From positions 673,001 through 737,000 of the forward strand of contig NZ_CP113783.1 of the NCBI RefSeq assembly GCF_029542205.1: 64,000 bases of DNA. The letters are read 5' to 3'. Source of the DNA: Pseudoxanthomonas sp. SE1. GTDB taxonomy: Bacteria > Pseudomonadota > Gammaproteobacteria > Xanthomonadales > Xanthomonadaceae. Shown here piece after piece: positions 9,298-17,300 of this stretch. Both the position numbers and the translations under genes were made by a program. The notes below the pieces were generated by a model. That model made no database searches. It saw only the letters and a program-made list of their open reading frames with translations, and was not told the origin of the DNA. Position 1 is the stretch's first letter. The number at the start of each line of letters is the position of its first letter.

Positions 9298-9924
9298 ATG
9301 CTGATCGTCTTCACCTTGTTGCTGCTGGCCTACCTGCTCGGTTCCGTGTCGGGCAGCCTCATGCTGGGCCGGCTGCGGGGCGTGGACATCCGCACGCAGG
9401 GCAGTGGAAACGCGGGCGGCACCAACGCCTTCCGCACGCAGGGAGCGAAGTTCGCACTCGGTGTAGTGCTGGTGGACATCGGCAAGGGTGCACTGGCCGC
9501 GTGGCTGGCACTGCGGTTCGCGCCGATGGAGGGCCCGCTGTCGCCACGCGCGCTGGGTTTCCTGGCGACGCTGGCTGCGACGGCGGGACATGTATGGCCG
9601 ATCTGGCACGGGTTCCGCGGCGGCAAGGGCGTGGGCACGTTGCTGGGGGGCGTCGCCGTGCTCTGGCCGCTGGCCTTGTTGCCGCTGTTCCTGGTCTGGC
9701 TGGGCGTGCTGGTTGCGACCGGGTACGTGGGCCTGGCGTCGATCATCGCCACCGCCTGCCTGGTGCCGCTGGCATGGTGGATGCACGCGGACCGCGCTGT
9801 GCAGTTGTTCGCTGTCGCCGCCGCGACGCTGGTGCTGTTCACCCATCGCGCCAACCTGCGGCGACTGCATGCCGGAACCGAGTCGCGCTTCGAACGCGTG
9901 CGCATCTGGCGCCGCCGCGCATGA
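9298..9924 (+). CDS. plsY: Glycerol-3-phosphate acyltransferase PlsY
   Basis: A 208-aa integral membrane enzyme that transfers the acyl group of acyl-phosphate to glycerol-3-phosphate, giving lysophosphatidate for phospholipid synthesis. The three family motifs are visible: SGNAGGTNAFR (36-46), the glycine-rich HGFRGGKGVGTLLGG (~104-117) and the C-terminal HRANLRRL. About five hydrophobic helices are present. ATG 9298 gives the standard N-terminus; an earlier in-frame start at 9280 is less likely. Its stop overlaps the birA start (ATGA). Confidence 0.95.
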   Translation: MLIVFTLLLLAYLLGSVSGSLMLGRLRGVDIRTQGSGNAGGTNAFRTQGAKFALGVVLVDIGKGALAAWLALRFAPMEGPLSPRALGFLATLAATAGHVWPIWHGFRGGKGVGTLLGGVAVLWPLALLPLFLVWLGVLVATGYVGLASIIATACLVPLAWWMHADRAVQLFAVAAATLVLFTHRANLRRLHAGTESRFERVRIWRRRA

Positions 9925-10889
9925 CCGGCGAACGCGAACTGCTGCAGCGTCTGATCGAGGGCCCCGTCTCCGGCGACGTACTCGCGCGCGACGCCAAGGT
10001 CACCCGCGCCGCCATGTGGAAGCGGATCGAAACGCTGCGTGCGGGCGGCCTGCATATCGGTGCGCAGCCGGGTCGCGGTTATTCGCTGGCGGAACCGGTC
10101 GAGCTGCTGGACGCCCATCGGATACGCGCACAGTTGCAGGCCCCGACAGCTTCGTGTCTGGCATCGCTTGAGATCGCATGGTCGCTGGATTCCACGAACA
10201 GCGAGCTGCTCCGCCGCAAGACGCCCGAACATGGGACTGCCGTGTTGCTGGCGGAGCAGCAGACCGGTGGCCGTGGCCGGCGCGGGCGACAGTGGGCGTC
10301 ACCGATTGCGGCCAACCTGTATCTGTCGCTCTCGCGTCAGTTCTCGGGCGGACTCGCGCGCCTGGGGGGTCTGAGCCTGGTGGTCGGCGTGGCGGTCGCG
10401 GAAGCCCTGCGGCAGGCCGGCTACGAAACCGTTGGCGTGAAGTGGCCCAACGATCTGCTGGCGCAGGGCCGCAAACTGGGCGGCATCCTGGTGGAAGGCG
10501 GCGGTGAGCATGGTGGCCCTGTGCGCGCCGTGATCGGGATCGGTGTGAACGTGCGCATGCCGGCGCCTGCCGCGGCAATGATCGGCCAGGCGTGGACGGA
10601 CCTGGCCACACTGGGCGGCGTCCCGCCTTCGCGGAACGGTGTGGCGTCCCGCCTGCTGGACACCCTGCTGCCCGCGCTCGAACTGTTCGATCGCGAAGGC
10701 CTGTCGCCGTTCCGTGCGAGGTACGCTGCGCTGGACGTGCTGGTGGGGCGCGAGGTCATCGTGCATGGTCTACAGGGCGACGAACATGGTGTGGCGGAAG
10801 GCATCGGCGATGACGGTGCGTTGCAGGTGCGCGTGGGCGAGCTACAGCGGCAGGTGCATGCCGGCGATGTCAGCGTGAGGGCGACATGA
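9921..10889 (+). CDS. birA: Biotin--protein ligase / biotin operon repressor BirA
   Basis: A 322-aa bifunctional protein that activates biotin as biotinyl-AMP and attaches it to the acetyl-CoA carboxylase carrier protein; with its DNA-binding domain it can also repress biotin genes. The N-terminal winged helix (~1-60) includes SGDVLARDAKVTRAAMWKRI and GRGYSL. The catalytic core carries TGGRGRRGRQWASP (~116-128), KWPNDLL and GIGVNV, and a C-terminal SH3-like domain follows. The start overlaps plsY by ATGA and the stop overlaps coaX, so plsY-birA-coaX looks translationally coupled. Confidence 0.95.
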   Translation: MTGERELLQRLIEGPVSGDVLARDAKVTRAAMWKRIETLRAGGLHIGAQPGRGYSLAEPVELLDAHRIRAQLQAPTASCLASLEIAWSLDSTNSELLRRKTPEHGTAVLLAEQQTGGRGRRGRQWASPIAANLYLSLSRQFSGGLARLGGLSLVVGVAVAEALRQAGYETVGVKWPNDLLAQGRKLGGILVEGGGEHGGPVRAVIGIGVNVRMPAPAAAMIGQAWTDLATLGGVPPSRNGVASRLLDTLLPALELFDREGLSPFRARYAALDVLVGREVIVHGLQGDEHGVAEGIGDDGALQVRVGELQRQVHAGDVSVRAT

Positions 10890-11635
10890 CGCAGTGGGTG
10901 TTCGATCTGGGGAATTCGCGCCTGAAGGGTGCGCCGTTGAGGGCAGACGGGACATTGGGCGAAGTGCGGGCGATCGGATACGACGGCGACTTCATCGCCG
11001 CGCTCGACGCCGCCGTTCCGGCGATCGACACGCATGGATGGTCGTCCGCGGTGCTTGCCAGCGTCGCGTCACCCGTACGTACCGCCGCGGTGGTCGACTG
11101 GCTGACCACCCGTTTCGGGTGCATCTCCATTGCGCGCACACAGCCAGCACTGGCCAGCGTGCACATCGCCTATGCCGACCCCGGACGGCTGGGCGTGGAT
11201 CGCTTCCTGGCCCTGCTGGCGGCGCGCGCGCGCGCCGCGCAGCCGTGGCTGGTGGTGGGCGTTGGCACGGCGGTGACCGTCGATCTGCTGGACGCGGACG
11301 GGCGGCATCGCGGCGGACGCATCGCGCCCTCGCCCCGCCTGATGCGTGAAGCACTCCAGCAAGCGGCCGTGCAGTTGCCTTCGCAAGGCGGCGGGTACGT
11401 CGAATTCGCCACCGACACCCTCGACGCGCTGGCATCGGGCTGTGGCGGCGCTGCCCTGGGATTGATCGAGCGCAGCCTGCAATACGCGCATGACCTCCTG
11501 GGCGAGCGCCCCGCCTTGCTTCTGCATGGCGGGGGTGCCACCGAGCTCGCGCGTTCGCTGCGCGATGGTGAGTTGGCGCCGGCGCTGGTGCTCGAAGGGC
11601 TGGCTGTATGGGCGCAGCTCGGTACCGCCGCCTGA
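10886..11635 (+). CDS. coaX: Type III pantothenate kinase CoaX
   Basis: A 249-aa kinase that phosphorylates pantothenate in the first step of coenzyme A synthesis. It is an ASKHA-fold protein with the N-terminal phosphate loop FDLGNSRLKGAPL, the central GRLGVDRFLALLAAR and the VGVGTAVTVDLLD strand that carries the adenine/phosphate site. Birth directly beside birA is common in proteobacteria, where the two are sometimes fused. The ATGA overlap with birA supports co-translation. Confidence 0.93.
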   Translation: MTQWVFDLGNSRLKGAPLRADGTLGEVRAIGYDGDFIAALDAAVPAIDTHGWSSAVLASVASPVRTAAVVDWLTTRFGCISIARTQPALASVHIAYADPGRLGVDRFLALLAARARAAQPWLVVGVGTAVTVDLLDADGRHRGGRIAPSPRLMREALQQAAVQLPSQGGGYVEFATDTLDALASGCGGAALGLIERSLQYAHDLLGERPALLLHGGGATELARSLRDGELAPALVLEGLAVWAQLGTAA

Positions 11636-11642
11636 GCACGGC

Positions 11643-11654
11643 TAGAATCGCAGC
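11643..11654 (+). promoter_or_regulatory. Putative -10 element for a leaderless SPOR-gene transcript
   Basis: TAGAAT at 11643-11648 ends six bases before ATG 11655. It starts seven bases after the coaX stop, leaving no space for a ribosome-binding site. Confidence 0.38.
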
Positions 11655-12317
11655 ATGCTGATCCGTGCCCTGATCGTCCTGTTGATCGTCCTGAACCTGG
11701 GCGCTGCCGCGTGGTGGCTCACCCGTCCCGCCATCGAGCCGGTGCCGCCGCCGCCCTTGCCTGCCGGCGTTGCGCGCCTGCAGCTCGTCGATGAGATGCC
11801 TGTGGCCACCGTGCCGCCGCCGGCCACTGCCGCCCGTACGACGCCGGACATCCTGGCCGCGTGCTTCAGTCTCGGACCCTTTACCAGCCAGACGGCGGCG
11901 AACCTCGCCCAGGAGGCCGTCAAGGGCCAGCTCCTGCGGGCGCGCCTGCGGGAAGTGCCGGGCCTCAGCGCCAGCGGCTACGAAGTGATCATGCCTCCCG
12001 CGCCATCGCTGGAAGAGGCACAGGCAATCGCCGGCCGCATCGGGGCGGCGGGATTCGACGACTTCCTCGTCGTGCGCCAGGGGGAACAGGCCAACGGGAT
12101 CGCACTGGGCCGGTATCGCAGCCGTGAAGCCGCCGAGCGCCGCGTATCGCAGTTGCAGGCTGCGGGGTTCACCGCACAGATGCAGCCCGTCGGCCGCGCG
12201 GGACCCAGTCTGTGGTGGCTGGATGCCGGCGTCGTGGAGGGGGTCGACCCCGTCGTGCTTGCCCGTGCCGCGTCCAGCGGTACGCCGCAACCCCTCGAAT
12301 GCACGGCACTGCGCTAG
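11655..12317 (+). CDS. SPOR-domain-like membrane-anchored protein
   Basis: A 220-aa protein with one N-terminal membrane anchor (LIRALIVLLIVLNLGAAAWW), a proline-rich linker and a C-terminal region (~75-195) with the repeated topology of a SPOR domain: CFSLGPFTSQTAANLAQE and, further on, LGRYRSREAAERRVSQLQAAGF. SPOR domains bind denuded peptidoglycan at division septa, so a periplasmic cell-wall role is inferred. Xanthomonads commonly carry such a gene behind coaX. The ATG follows the coaX stop by 19 bases with no ribosome site visible. Confidence 0.78.
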   Translation: MLIRALIVLLIVLNLGAAAWWLTRPAIEPVPPPPLPAGVARLQLVDEMPVATVPPPATAARTTPDILAACFSLGPFTSQTAANLAQEAVKGQLLRARLREVPGLSASGYEVIMPPAPSLEEAQAIAGRIGAAGFDDFLVVRQGEQANGIALGRYRSREAAERRVSQLQAAGFTAQMQPVGRAGPSLWWLDAGVVEGVDPVVLARAASSGTPQPLECTALR

Positions 12318-12330
12318 AATTGCCGCCCGC

Positions 12331-12406
12331 GCCGCTTTAGCTCAGCTGGTAGAGCAACCGCCTTGTAAGCGGTAGGTCATCCGTTCGATTCGGATAAGCG
12401 GCACCA
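12331..12406 (+). tRNA. tRNA-Thr (anticodon TGT)
   Basis: A 76-base cloverleaf with encoded CCA. Acceptor stem GCCGCTT pairs with AAGCGGC, followed by discriminator A and CCA at 12404-12406. The D-arm is GCTC...GAGC. The anticodon stem ACCGC/GCGGT closes the loop CTTGTAA, giving anticodon TGT (reads ACA). The T-arm is ATCCG TTCGATT CGGAT. TAGAAT at 12315-12320 is a plausible -10 eleven bases upstream. Confidence 0.96.
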
Positions 12407-12504
12407 TTTCCTGTTGGCGCAACGCCCATTCGCGTGCTGCGATGCCACAGGCCCGTCATCGCCGACGGCATAGACTGTGCGTCTGTTTTCCGCAGGACGT
12501 ACCC

Positions 12505-13428
12505 ATGAGTCGAGCTTTTCCTCCCGTGTCCCTGATCGGCGTGCCTACCGACGTCGGCGCCGGCCATCGTGGCGCGCGCATGGGGCCCGATGCGCTGCGC
12601 ATCGCGGGTCTCGCCGAAGCGCTGGCGGCACGGGGCGTGGACGTGATCGACACCGGCAACGTGCAGGGTCCCGCCAATCCCTGGACCGGCCCCGTCCACG
12701 GCTACCGGCATCTCGATGAAGTCGTGACGTGGAACCGCGCGGTGATGGATGCCACCGCTACCGAACTGGCCCAGCAGCGGTTGCCCATCATGCTGGGCGG
12801 CGACCATTGCCTGGCCATGGGTTCCATCACCGCGGTCGCGCAACACTGCCGCAGGGTCGGCAAGAAACTGCGGGTGCTGTGGCTGGATGCGCATTCGGAC
12901 TTCAACACCAGCGAGGTCACGCCTTCCGGCAACATCCACGGCATGCCCGTGGCGTGCCTGTGCGGCATCGGTCCGGATGCGCTGACCAGGCTGGGGGGCG
13001 AGGCGCCCGCGATCACGCCGTCGATGGTCCGGCAGATCGGCATCCGTTCGGTCGATCCGGAGGAGAAGCGGCTGATCAAGGACCACAAGGTGGACGTGTA
13101 CGACATGCGCTACATCGACGAGGTGGGCATGAAGCGCACGATGGAGGCTGCGCTGGACGGCCTGGATGCCGACACCCACCTGCACGTGAGCTTCGACGTG
13201 GACTTCCTGGACCCGAGCATCGCGCCCGGCGTGGGCACCACCGTGCCGGGCGGTCCCAACTATCGTGAAGCGCAACTGGTGATGGAGATGATCGCGGACA
13301 CGCGGTTGATGGGTTCGTTGGACATCGTGGAACTGAACCCGGTGCTGGACCGTCGCAACCGCACCGCCAAGCTGACGGTGGACCTGGTGGAGAGCCTGTT
13401 CGGCAAGTCCACGCTGATGCGCGACTAG
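12505..13428 (+). CDS. rocF: Arginase
   Basis: A 307-aa manganese enzyme that hydrolyses arginine to ornithine and urea. All ureohydrolase metal motifs are present in order: GGDHCLAMGS, LWLDAHSDFNTSE, GNIHGMPVA and SFDVDFLDPSIAPGVGT. The latter parts (REAQLVMEMI, LDIVELNPVLDRRNRTA) match arginase rather than agmatinase. An in-frame start at 12442 is earlier, but ATG 12505 gives the normal N-terminus with SLIGVPTDVGAGHRGARMGP. It follows tRNA-Thr by 98 bases and appears monocistronic. Confidence 0.93.
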   Translation: MSRAFPPVSLIGVPTDVGAGHRGARMGPDALRIAGLAEALAARGVDVIDTGNVQGPANPWTGPVHGYRHLDEVVTWNRAVMDATATELAQQRLPIMLGGDHCLAMGSITAVAQHCRRVGKKLRVLWLDAHSDFNTSEVTPSGNIHGMPVACLCGIGPDALTRLGGEAPAITPSMVRQIGIRSVDPEEKRLIKDHKVDVYDMRYIDEVGMKRTMEAALDGLDADTHLHVSFDVDFLDPSIAPGVGTTVPGGPNYREAQLVMEMIADTRLMGSLDIVELNPVLDRRNRTAKLTVDLVESLFGKSTLMRD

Positions 13429-13575
13429 GGGTGCAGGGATATCGGGGAAACTGCGACTGAACGGGTGGCCCATGGTTTCACGCGGCCTATACGCCGCGGC
13501 GTCGAAGGTGCACCACACGCCGCTGCGGTGTGGGACGCACCCGCAATGGCACCCTTTCCACCCAGGAGATGACAC

Positions 13576-13728
13576 ATGAAGCGTGCAATGATGCTGCTGC
13601 TGACGGCGATGTTCTCGATGGCGGTCCTGTCGGGCTGCAACACCATGGCCGGTGCCGGCAAGGACGTGCAGAAGGTTGGCGAGAAGGTCGAAGACAAGGC
13701 CCAGGACTGCAAGGACGGCAAGTGCTGA
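13576..13728 (+). CDS. Entericidin-like small lipoprotein (copy 1)
   Basis: A 50-aa predicted lipoprotein of the entericidin A/B family. The signal peptide MKRAMMLLLTAMFSM ends in a lipobox VLSGC with Cys21 as the lipid-attachment site. The mature part GKDVQKVGEKVEDKA is the family core. Unlike copy 2 it ends in a lysine- and cysteine-containing tail DCKDGKC. GGAG lies nine bases before the ATG. Entericidins are small envelope lipoproteins linked to stationary phase and stress. A paralogue lies 200 bases downstream. Confidence 0.85.
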   Translation: MKRAMMLLLTAMFSMAVLSGCNTMAGAGKDVQKVGEKVEDKAQDCKDGKC

Positions 13729-13928
13729 TGCGCGCTGTCGGCTGACCGCATCCTCCGGATGCGAACCGAAGGAAGGGCCGGGAAACCGGCCCTTCCGCGT
13801 TGCCGGCCAGGGTTTGGTCAGCCGCCAGCCAGCGTGCTTAAATCAGACTGCACGGGTGGGGCGGCATGGCCGGCGTGTTCCGGACGTTGCGCGCTCCAGA
13901 CCGTGAATACCGTCCACAGGAGTCGCTT

Positions 13929-14063
13929 ATGAAGCGTATCGTCGCGTTGCTGCTGTTGTCCCTGTTCTCCATCGCCGTGCTGTCCGGCTGCAACACCGTC
14001 AAGGGGTTCGGCAAGGACGTGCAGAAGGTGGGCGAGAAGGTCGAGGATTCCTCGGGCAAATAA
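13929..14063 (+). CDS. Entericidin-like small lipoprotein (copy 2)
   Basis: A 44-aa predicted lipoprotein paralogous to the gene 200 bases upstream. It has signal peptide MKRIVALLLLSLFSIA, lipobox VLSGC with Cys21, the shared core GKDVQKVGEKVED and a short SSGK end. A longer in-frame reading from 13866 lacks a signal peptide at its start, so ATG 13929 is used, with CAGGAG upstream. A strong terminator hairpin follows the stop by 25 bases. Confidence 0.85.
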   Translation: MKRIVALLLLSLFSIAVLSGCNTVKGFGKDVQKVGEKVEDSSGK

Positions 14064-14087
14064 GCCATTGGGTCTGGAGACCAGGAG

Positions 14088-14117
14088 ACGGGCCGCGTAT
14101 CGCGGCCCGTTTCTTTT
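14088..14117 (+). terminator. Rho-independent terminator after entericidin copy 2
   Basis: A perfect 10-bp stem ACGGGCCGCG / CGCGGCCCGT with a TAT loop, followed by TTCTTTT. Confidence 0.88.
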
Positions 14118-14320
14118 GTCGGTATCTGCAGTGCATGGGCCGCGACGATCAGGAATACGCCCCGTCGAGTGCATTCCTCCGTGCGAGCGCGCCATCATGC
14201 GACTGAACTGTTCAGTCAATCCTAATGGCGTGTTGACGCGCAGTTGATCGGATGGGAACACGCGGGCTGCGATGCTGTTTCCGCGGCGCCCCCTGCCGCT
14301 CAACCAAGCGAGGAAACACC

Positions 14321-14542
14321 ATGAATCAGGACATCATCGCCGGCAACTGGAAGCAGCTGAAGGGCAAGATCCAGGCGAAGTGGGGCGATCTGACCGATGA
14401 CGATTTCAAGGTCGCGCAGGGTAATGCGGAATACCTCGAAGGCAGGCTGCAGGAGCGCTATGGCTACGACCGGGATCGGGCCCATACGGAAGTCGAGGAT
14501 TTCCAGCGCACGCTGCGTTCCGACAAGACCTTCAAGCACTGA
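14321..14542 (+). CDS. CsbD family stress-response protein
   Basis: A 73-aa soluble, strongly hydrophilic protein of the CsbD family. Family features are the opening [19 protein letters not shown], the LTDDD turn, and the [21 protein letters not shown] helix. In many bacteria such genes are induced by general or osmotic stress; the molecular function is not known. Upstream GCGAGGAAACACC provides a ribosome site. The gene stands alone between two strong terminators (14088-14117 and 14572-14602), so it is a single-gene unit. Confidence 0.9.
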   Translation: MNQDIIAGNWKQLKGKIQAKWGDLTDDDFKVAQGNAEYLEGRLQERYGYDRDRAHTEVEDFQRTLRSDKTFKH

Positions 14543-14571
14543 CATGATCGCGTCCGCAGGACCGGGACAGA

Positions 14572-14602
14572 ACGGGCCGCTTCATGCGGCCCGTTTGCTT
14601 TT
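14572..14602 (+). terminator. Rho-independent terminator after csbD-like gene
   Basis: A 9-bp stem ACGGGCCGC / GCGGCCCGT, loop TTCAT, then TTGCTTTT. The stem is nearly the same sequence as the terminator at 14088. Confidence 0.87.
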
Positions 14603-14608
14603 GCATGT

Positions 14609-15412
14609 TCAACGATGGCGTGGCGGATCCGCCACGAAGCCGTCCGGGAAAGCTCGCGGAGCTTCATCGCGCCAGATGGGACCGTGGCGACGCGGCAGGA
14701 CGCCCATCGCAACCAGGCGACGGCGCTCGTCGTAACGCACTTGGCTTACCTGTTCGGGTTGGCGGGTCGCGCGGTCGAACCCAGTGCGCGAAGTCGGCGC
14801 CCACTCGCGTCCGCCATGGCCCGTGCCGATGCTCTGCTCCCGGGCGACGTTGTCCGCCGCGATCGCACGCGATGACGATGCCGGTGCCGCAGCTTCCGCT
14901 TCTTTTCGCGTCCCAATCGGGGGCCGGGCGATGGGGGGCGGAGCGTATTGCGGATACCGGTAACTGCGCGCTTCCCGGAATGCGGCCACTCCGATCACGC
15001 CCACATTCCGGGGCCGGCCTGTACGTGCGGCGTAACTGTCGCCCAGATCAGTGAACACGAACTGCGCCACGTCGTCCATCGACTTGCGCCAACCGTTGAT
15101 CTCGGTGGTTTGCCAGGGTTCCAGTACATAGCCGGCCTGGGAAGGATGCGCGGTCTGGCCAGTGATCGCATTGACGCCATCCACGGACAGCACGACCAGG
15201 ACGCGTTCGCCCGTGGTGTTGGTGAGGCGCACGCTGTAGCGGTGGCCGGGGGTGCCGGCGACCCACGCATCGCCCCGATGGGGATGCTGGGCAAGCCATT
15301 CGCCGGTGTCGCGGTCGATCACGCCGACATCGACCAGCGGGCGGGCGTGGGTGGGTACACAGGCAACCAGCAGGGCAAGGGTTGCCAGGGAAACAAGGAT
15401 CCGGTGCAGCAT
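14609..15412 (-). CDS. Hypothetical lipoprotein / exported protein
   Basis: A 267-aa predicted lipoprotein of unknown function. The N-terminus is a lipoprotein signal (MLHRILVSLATLALLVAC, Cys18). Residues ~25-145 look like one beta-rich domain (VDVGVIDRDTGEWL, RYSVRLTNTTGERVLVVLSVDGVNAITG, LEPWQTTEINGWRKS). The remainder is low-complexity, rich in Ala, Pro, Arg and Ser. It converges on the csbD-like gene, with the terminator between. Xanthomonads have similar proteins, but no function is known to me. Confidence 0.75.
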   Translation of the reverse strand: MLHRILVSLATLALLVACVPTHARPLVDVGVIDRDTGEWLAQHPHRGDAWVAGTPGHRYSVRLTNTTGERVLVVLSVDGVNAITGQTAHPSQAGYVLEPWQTTEINGWRKSMDDVAQFVFTDLGDSYAARTGRPRNVGVIGVAAFREARSYRYPQYAPPPIARPPIGTRKEAEAAAPASSSRAIAADNVAREQSIGTGHGGREWAPTSRTGFDRATRQPEQVSQVRYDERRRLVAMGVLPRRHGPIWRDEAPRAFPDGFVADPPRHR

Positions 15413-15606
15413 GTCCGTTCTCCAGGTGGGGACGCTGCTGGAAACGGACCACCACCGGCAGTGGGGTTGCCGGTCGGCGCGGTGTGCCGCCCGGTCAAGC
15501 CACGGGCGGGCTGAACCACTGCGACCCTGTGTCGCAGGCGCGCTGCCGGCAGTATCCGGCCCCAGCCGGTAAACTGGCTGCTTTCCCGCATTCCCCCGCT
15601 TCGCTT

Positions 15607-16902
15607 ATGACCACGCGCGTCCTCACCGGCATCACCACCTCGGGCACGCCCCACTTGGGCAACTACGTCGGTGCCGTGCGCCCCGCCGTGGCCGCCAGCC
15701 GTGCGGCGGACACGGAGAGCTTCTACTTCCTGGCCGACCTGCACAGCCTGATCAAGGCGCAGGATCCGGCGCGTACCCAGCGTTCCACGCTGGAGATCGC
15801 GGCGACGTGGCTGGCTTGCGGCCTGGAGCCGGACAAGGTGTGGTTCTATCGCCAGAGCGACGTGCCGGAGATCACCGAGCTCACGTGGTTCCTGACCTGC
15901 GTTGCGGGCAAGGGCATCCTCAACCGCGCGCATGCCTACAAGGCGGCCGTGGACAAGAACAACGCCGAGGGCGAAGACCCGGATGCCGGAGTCAGCGCGG
16001 GCCTCTTCATGTACCCGGTACTGATGGCCGCCGATATCCTGATCTTCAATGCGCATCGGGTGCCGGTGGGCCGCGACCAGATCCAGCACATCGAGATGGC
16101 GCGCGACTTCGGCCAGCGCTTCAACCATGTGTACGGCAAGGAGTACTTCACCCTGCCGGAAGCGTTGATCGACGACAACGTGGCCACGCTGCCCGGTCTC
16201 GATGGCCGCAAGATGAGCAAGAGCTACAACAACACCATCCCGCTGTTCGCGCCGCGCGAGGAGCTGAAGAAGCTGGTGTTCTCCATCCTGACCGACTCGC
16301 GCGGCCCCGGCGAGCCGAAGGACACGGAAGGCTCGGCGCTGTTCCAGCTGTACCAGGCCTTCGGCACCGCCGAGGAAACGCGCGCGTTCGCGCAGCGGTT
16401 CGCCGACGGCATCGGCTGGGGCGATGCGAAGCAGCAGCTGTTCGAGCGCATCGATGCCGAGATCGCCCCGCTGCGCGAGAAGTACGAAGCGCTGATGGCG
16501 AAGCCAGGCGACATCGAAACCATCCTGCGCGATGGCGCCCGCCGCCTGCGCGAACGCTATGCCACACCGCTGCTGGCCGAGCTGCGCCACGCGGTAGGCC
16601 TGCGCGACCTGTCGCAGCAGCCGGTGGTGGAGAGCAGGGCCATGGCATCGAAGGCGGCATTGCCGGTGTTCAAGCAGTACCGCGACACCGATGGCCGCTT
16701 CTACTTCAAGCTGGCCGATGCCGACGGCAATGTGCTGGTGCAGAGCAACGGTTTCGATTCTCCGAAGGACGCCGGCAAGCTGATCGGCGTGCTGAAGCAG
16801 GCCGAGCAGGCGGACGCGATGGAAACGCCGGAGATCGTGTTGCAGGTGCCCGTCGGCGACGTGCTGGCGGCGCTGGCCGCGCTGCGCGCCGCGGAGGCCT
16901 GA
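15607..16902 (+). CDS. trpS: Tryptophan--tRNA ligase with YegP-like C-terminal extension
   Basis: A 431-aa class I aminoacyl-tRNA synthetase that charges tRNA-Trp. Class I signatures are visible: the HIGH equivalent TSGTPHLGNYVGA (11-23) and KMSKS in DGRKMSKSYNN (~201-211). Standard TrpS is about 330-340 residues; this one has ~75 more. The end (~355-405) reads RDTDGRFYFKLADADGNVL and VQSNGFDSPKDAGKLIGVLK, which resembles the DUF1508/YegP fold. ATG 15607 gives the normal N-terminus although an upstream in-frame start at 15382 is possible. Confidence 0.94.
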   Translation: MTTRVLTGITTSGTPHLGNYVGAVRPAVAASRAADTESFYFLADLHSLIKAQDPARTQRSTLEIAATWLACGLEPDKVWFYRQSDVPEITELTWFLTCVAGKGILNRAHAYKAAVDKNNAEGEDPDAGVSAGLFMYPVLMAADILIFNAHRVPVGRDQIQHIEMARDFGQRFNHVYGKEYFTLPEALIDDNVATLPGLDGRKMSKSYNNTIPLFAPREELKKLVFSILTDSRGPGEPKDTEGSALFQLYQAFGTAEETRAFAQRFADGIGWGDAKQQLFERIDAEIAPLREKYEALMAKPGDIETILRDGARRLRERYATPLLAELRHAVGLRDLSQQPVVESRAMASKAALPVFKQYRDTDGRFYFKLADADGNVLVQSNGFDSPKDAGKLIGVLKQAEQADAMETPEIVLQVPVGDVLAALAALRAAEA

Positions 16903-16906
16903 GTCC

Positions 16907-17206
16907 ATGCCGTATCTTGCGGTGATCCTGTTCCTGCCCTGGTTCCTGCTGCTGGGCTCGCTGTACTGGCTGTTTCCGCGTCAGCCGCGAAATGCGCGCC
17001 GCACGGGCTTCGATCTCGCGGTACTGGCTGTGGCGTTCGTGCTGAGCTTCATCGGCATGCAATGGGGCTACGCGTTGGGTGCCGCTGATGCAGGCACCGG
17101 CGCCATCTGGAAGCAGGTGCTGGCCACGCTGGTGGCCTACGGCGCGTTCCTGTTCGTGCTGACACTGGCGGTACCGCTGCGCGGCTGGTGGTTGTCGCGC
17201 GGCTGA
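16907..17206 (+). CDS. Small three-helix membrane protein, hypothetical
   Basis: A 99-aa predicted inner-membrane protein. Three hydrophobic segments are seen at ~3-24 (YLAVILFLPWFLLLGSLYWLF), ~34-52 (FDLAVLAVAFVLSFIGMQWG) and ~69-92 (VLATLVAYGAFLFVLTLAVPL). No motif gives a function. It begins four bases after the trpS stop and is likely co-transcribed with it. Confidence 0.75.
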   Translation: MPYLAVILFLPWFLLLGSLYWLFPRQPRNARRTGFDLAVLAVAFVLSFIGMQWGYALGAADAGTGAIWKQVLATLVAYGAFLFVLTLAVPLRGWWLSRG

Positions 17207-17300
17207 GCCGCGCGCGGACGGATCGTTCCACCAAAGGCGGGTCGTGCAGATGCGGGGCGGGGACTAGAATCGGGTCATCCGTTCCCACACAGGCCCGCGG

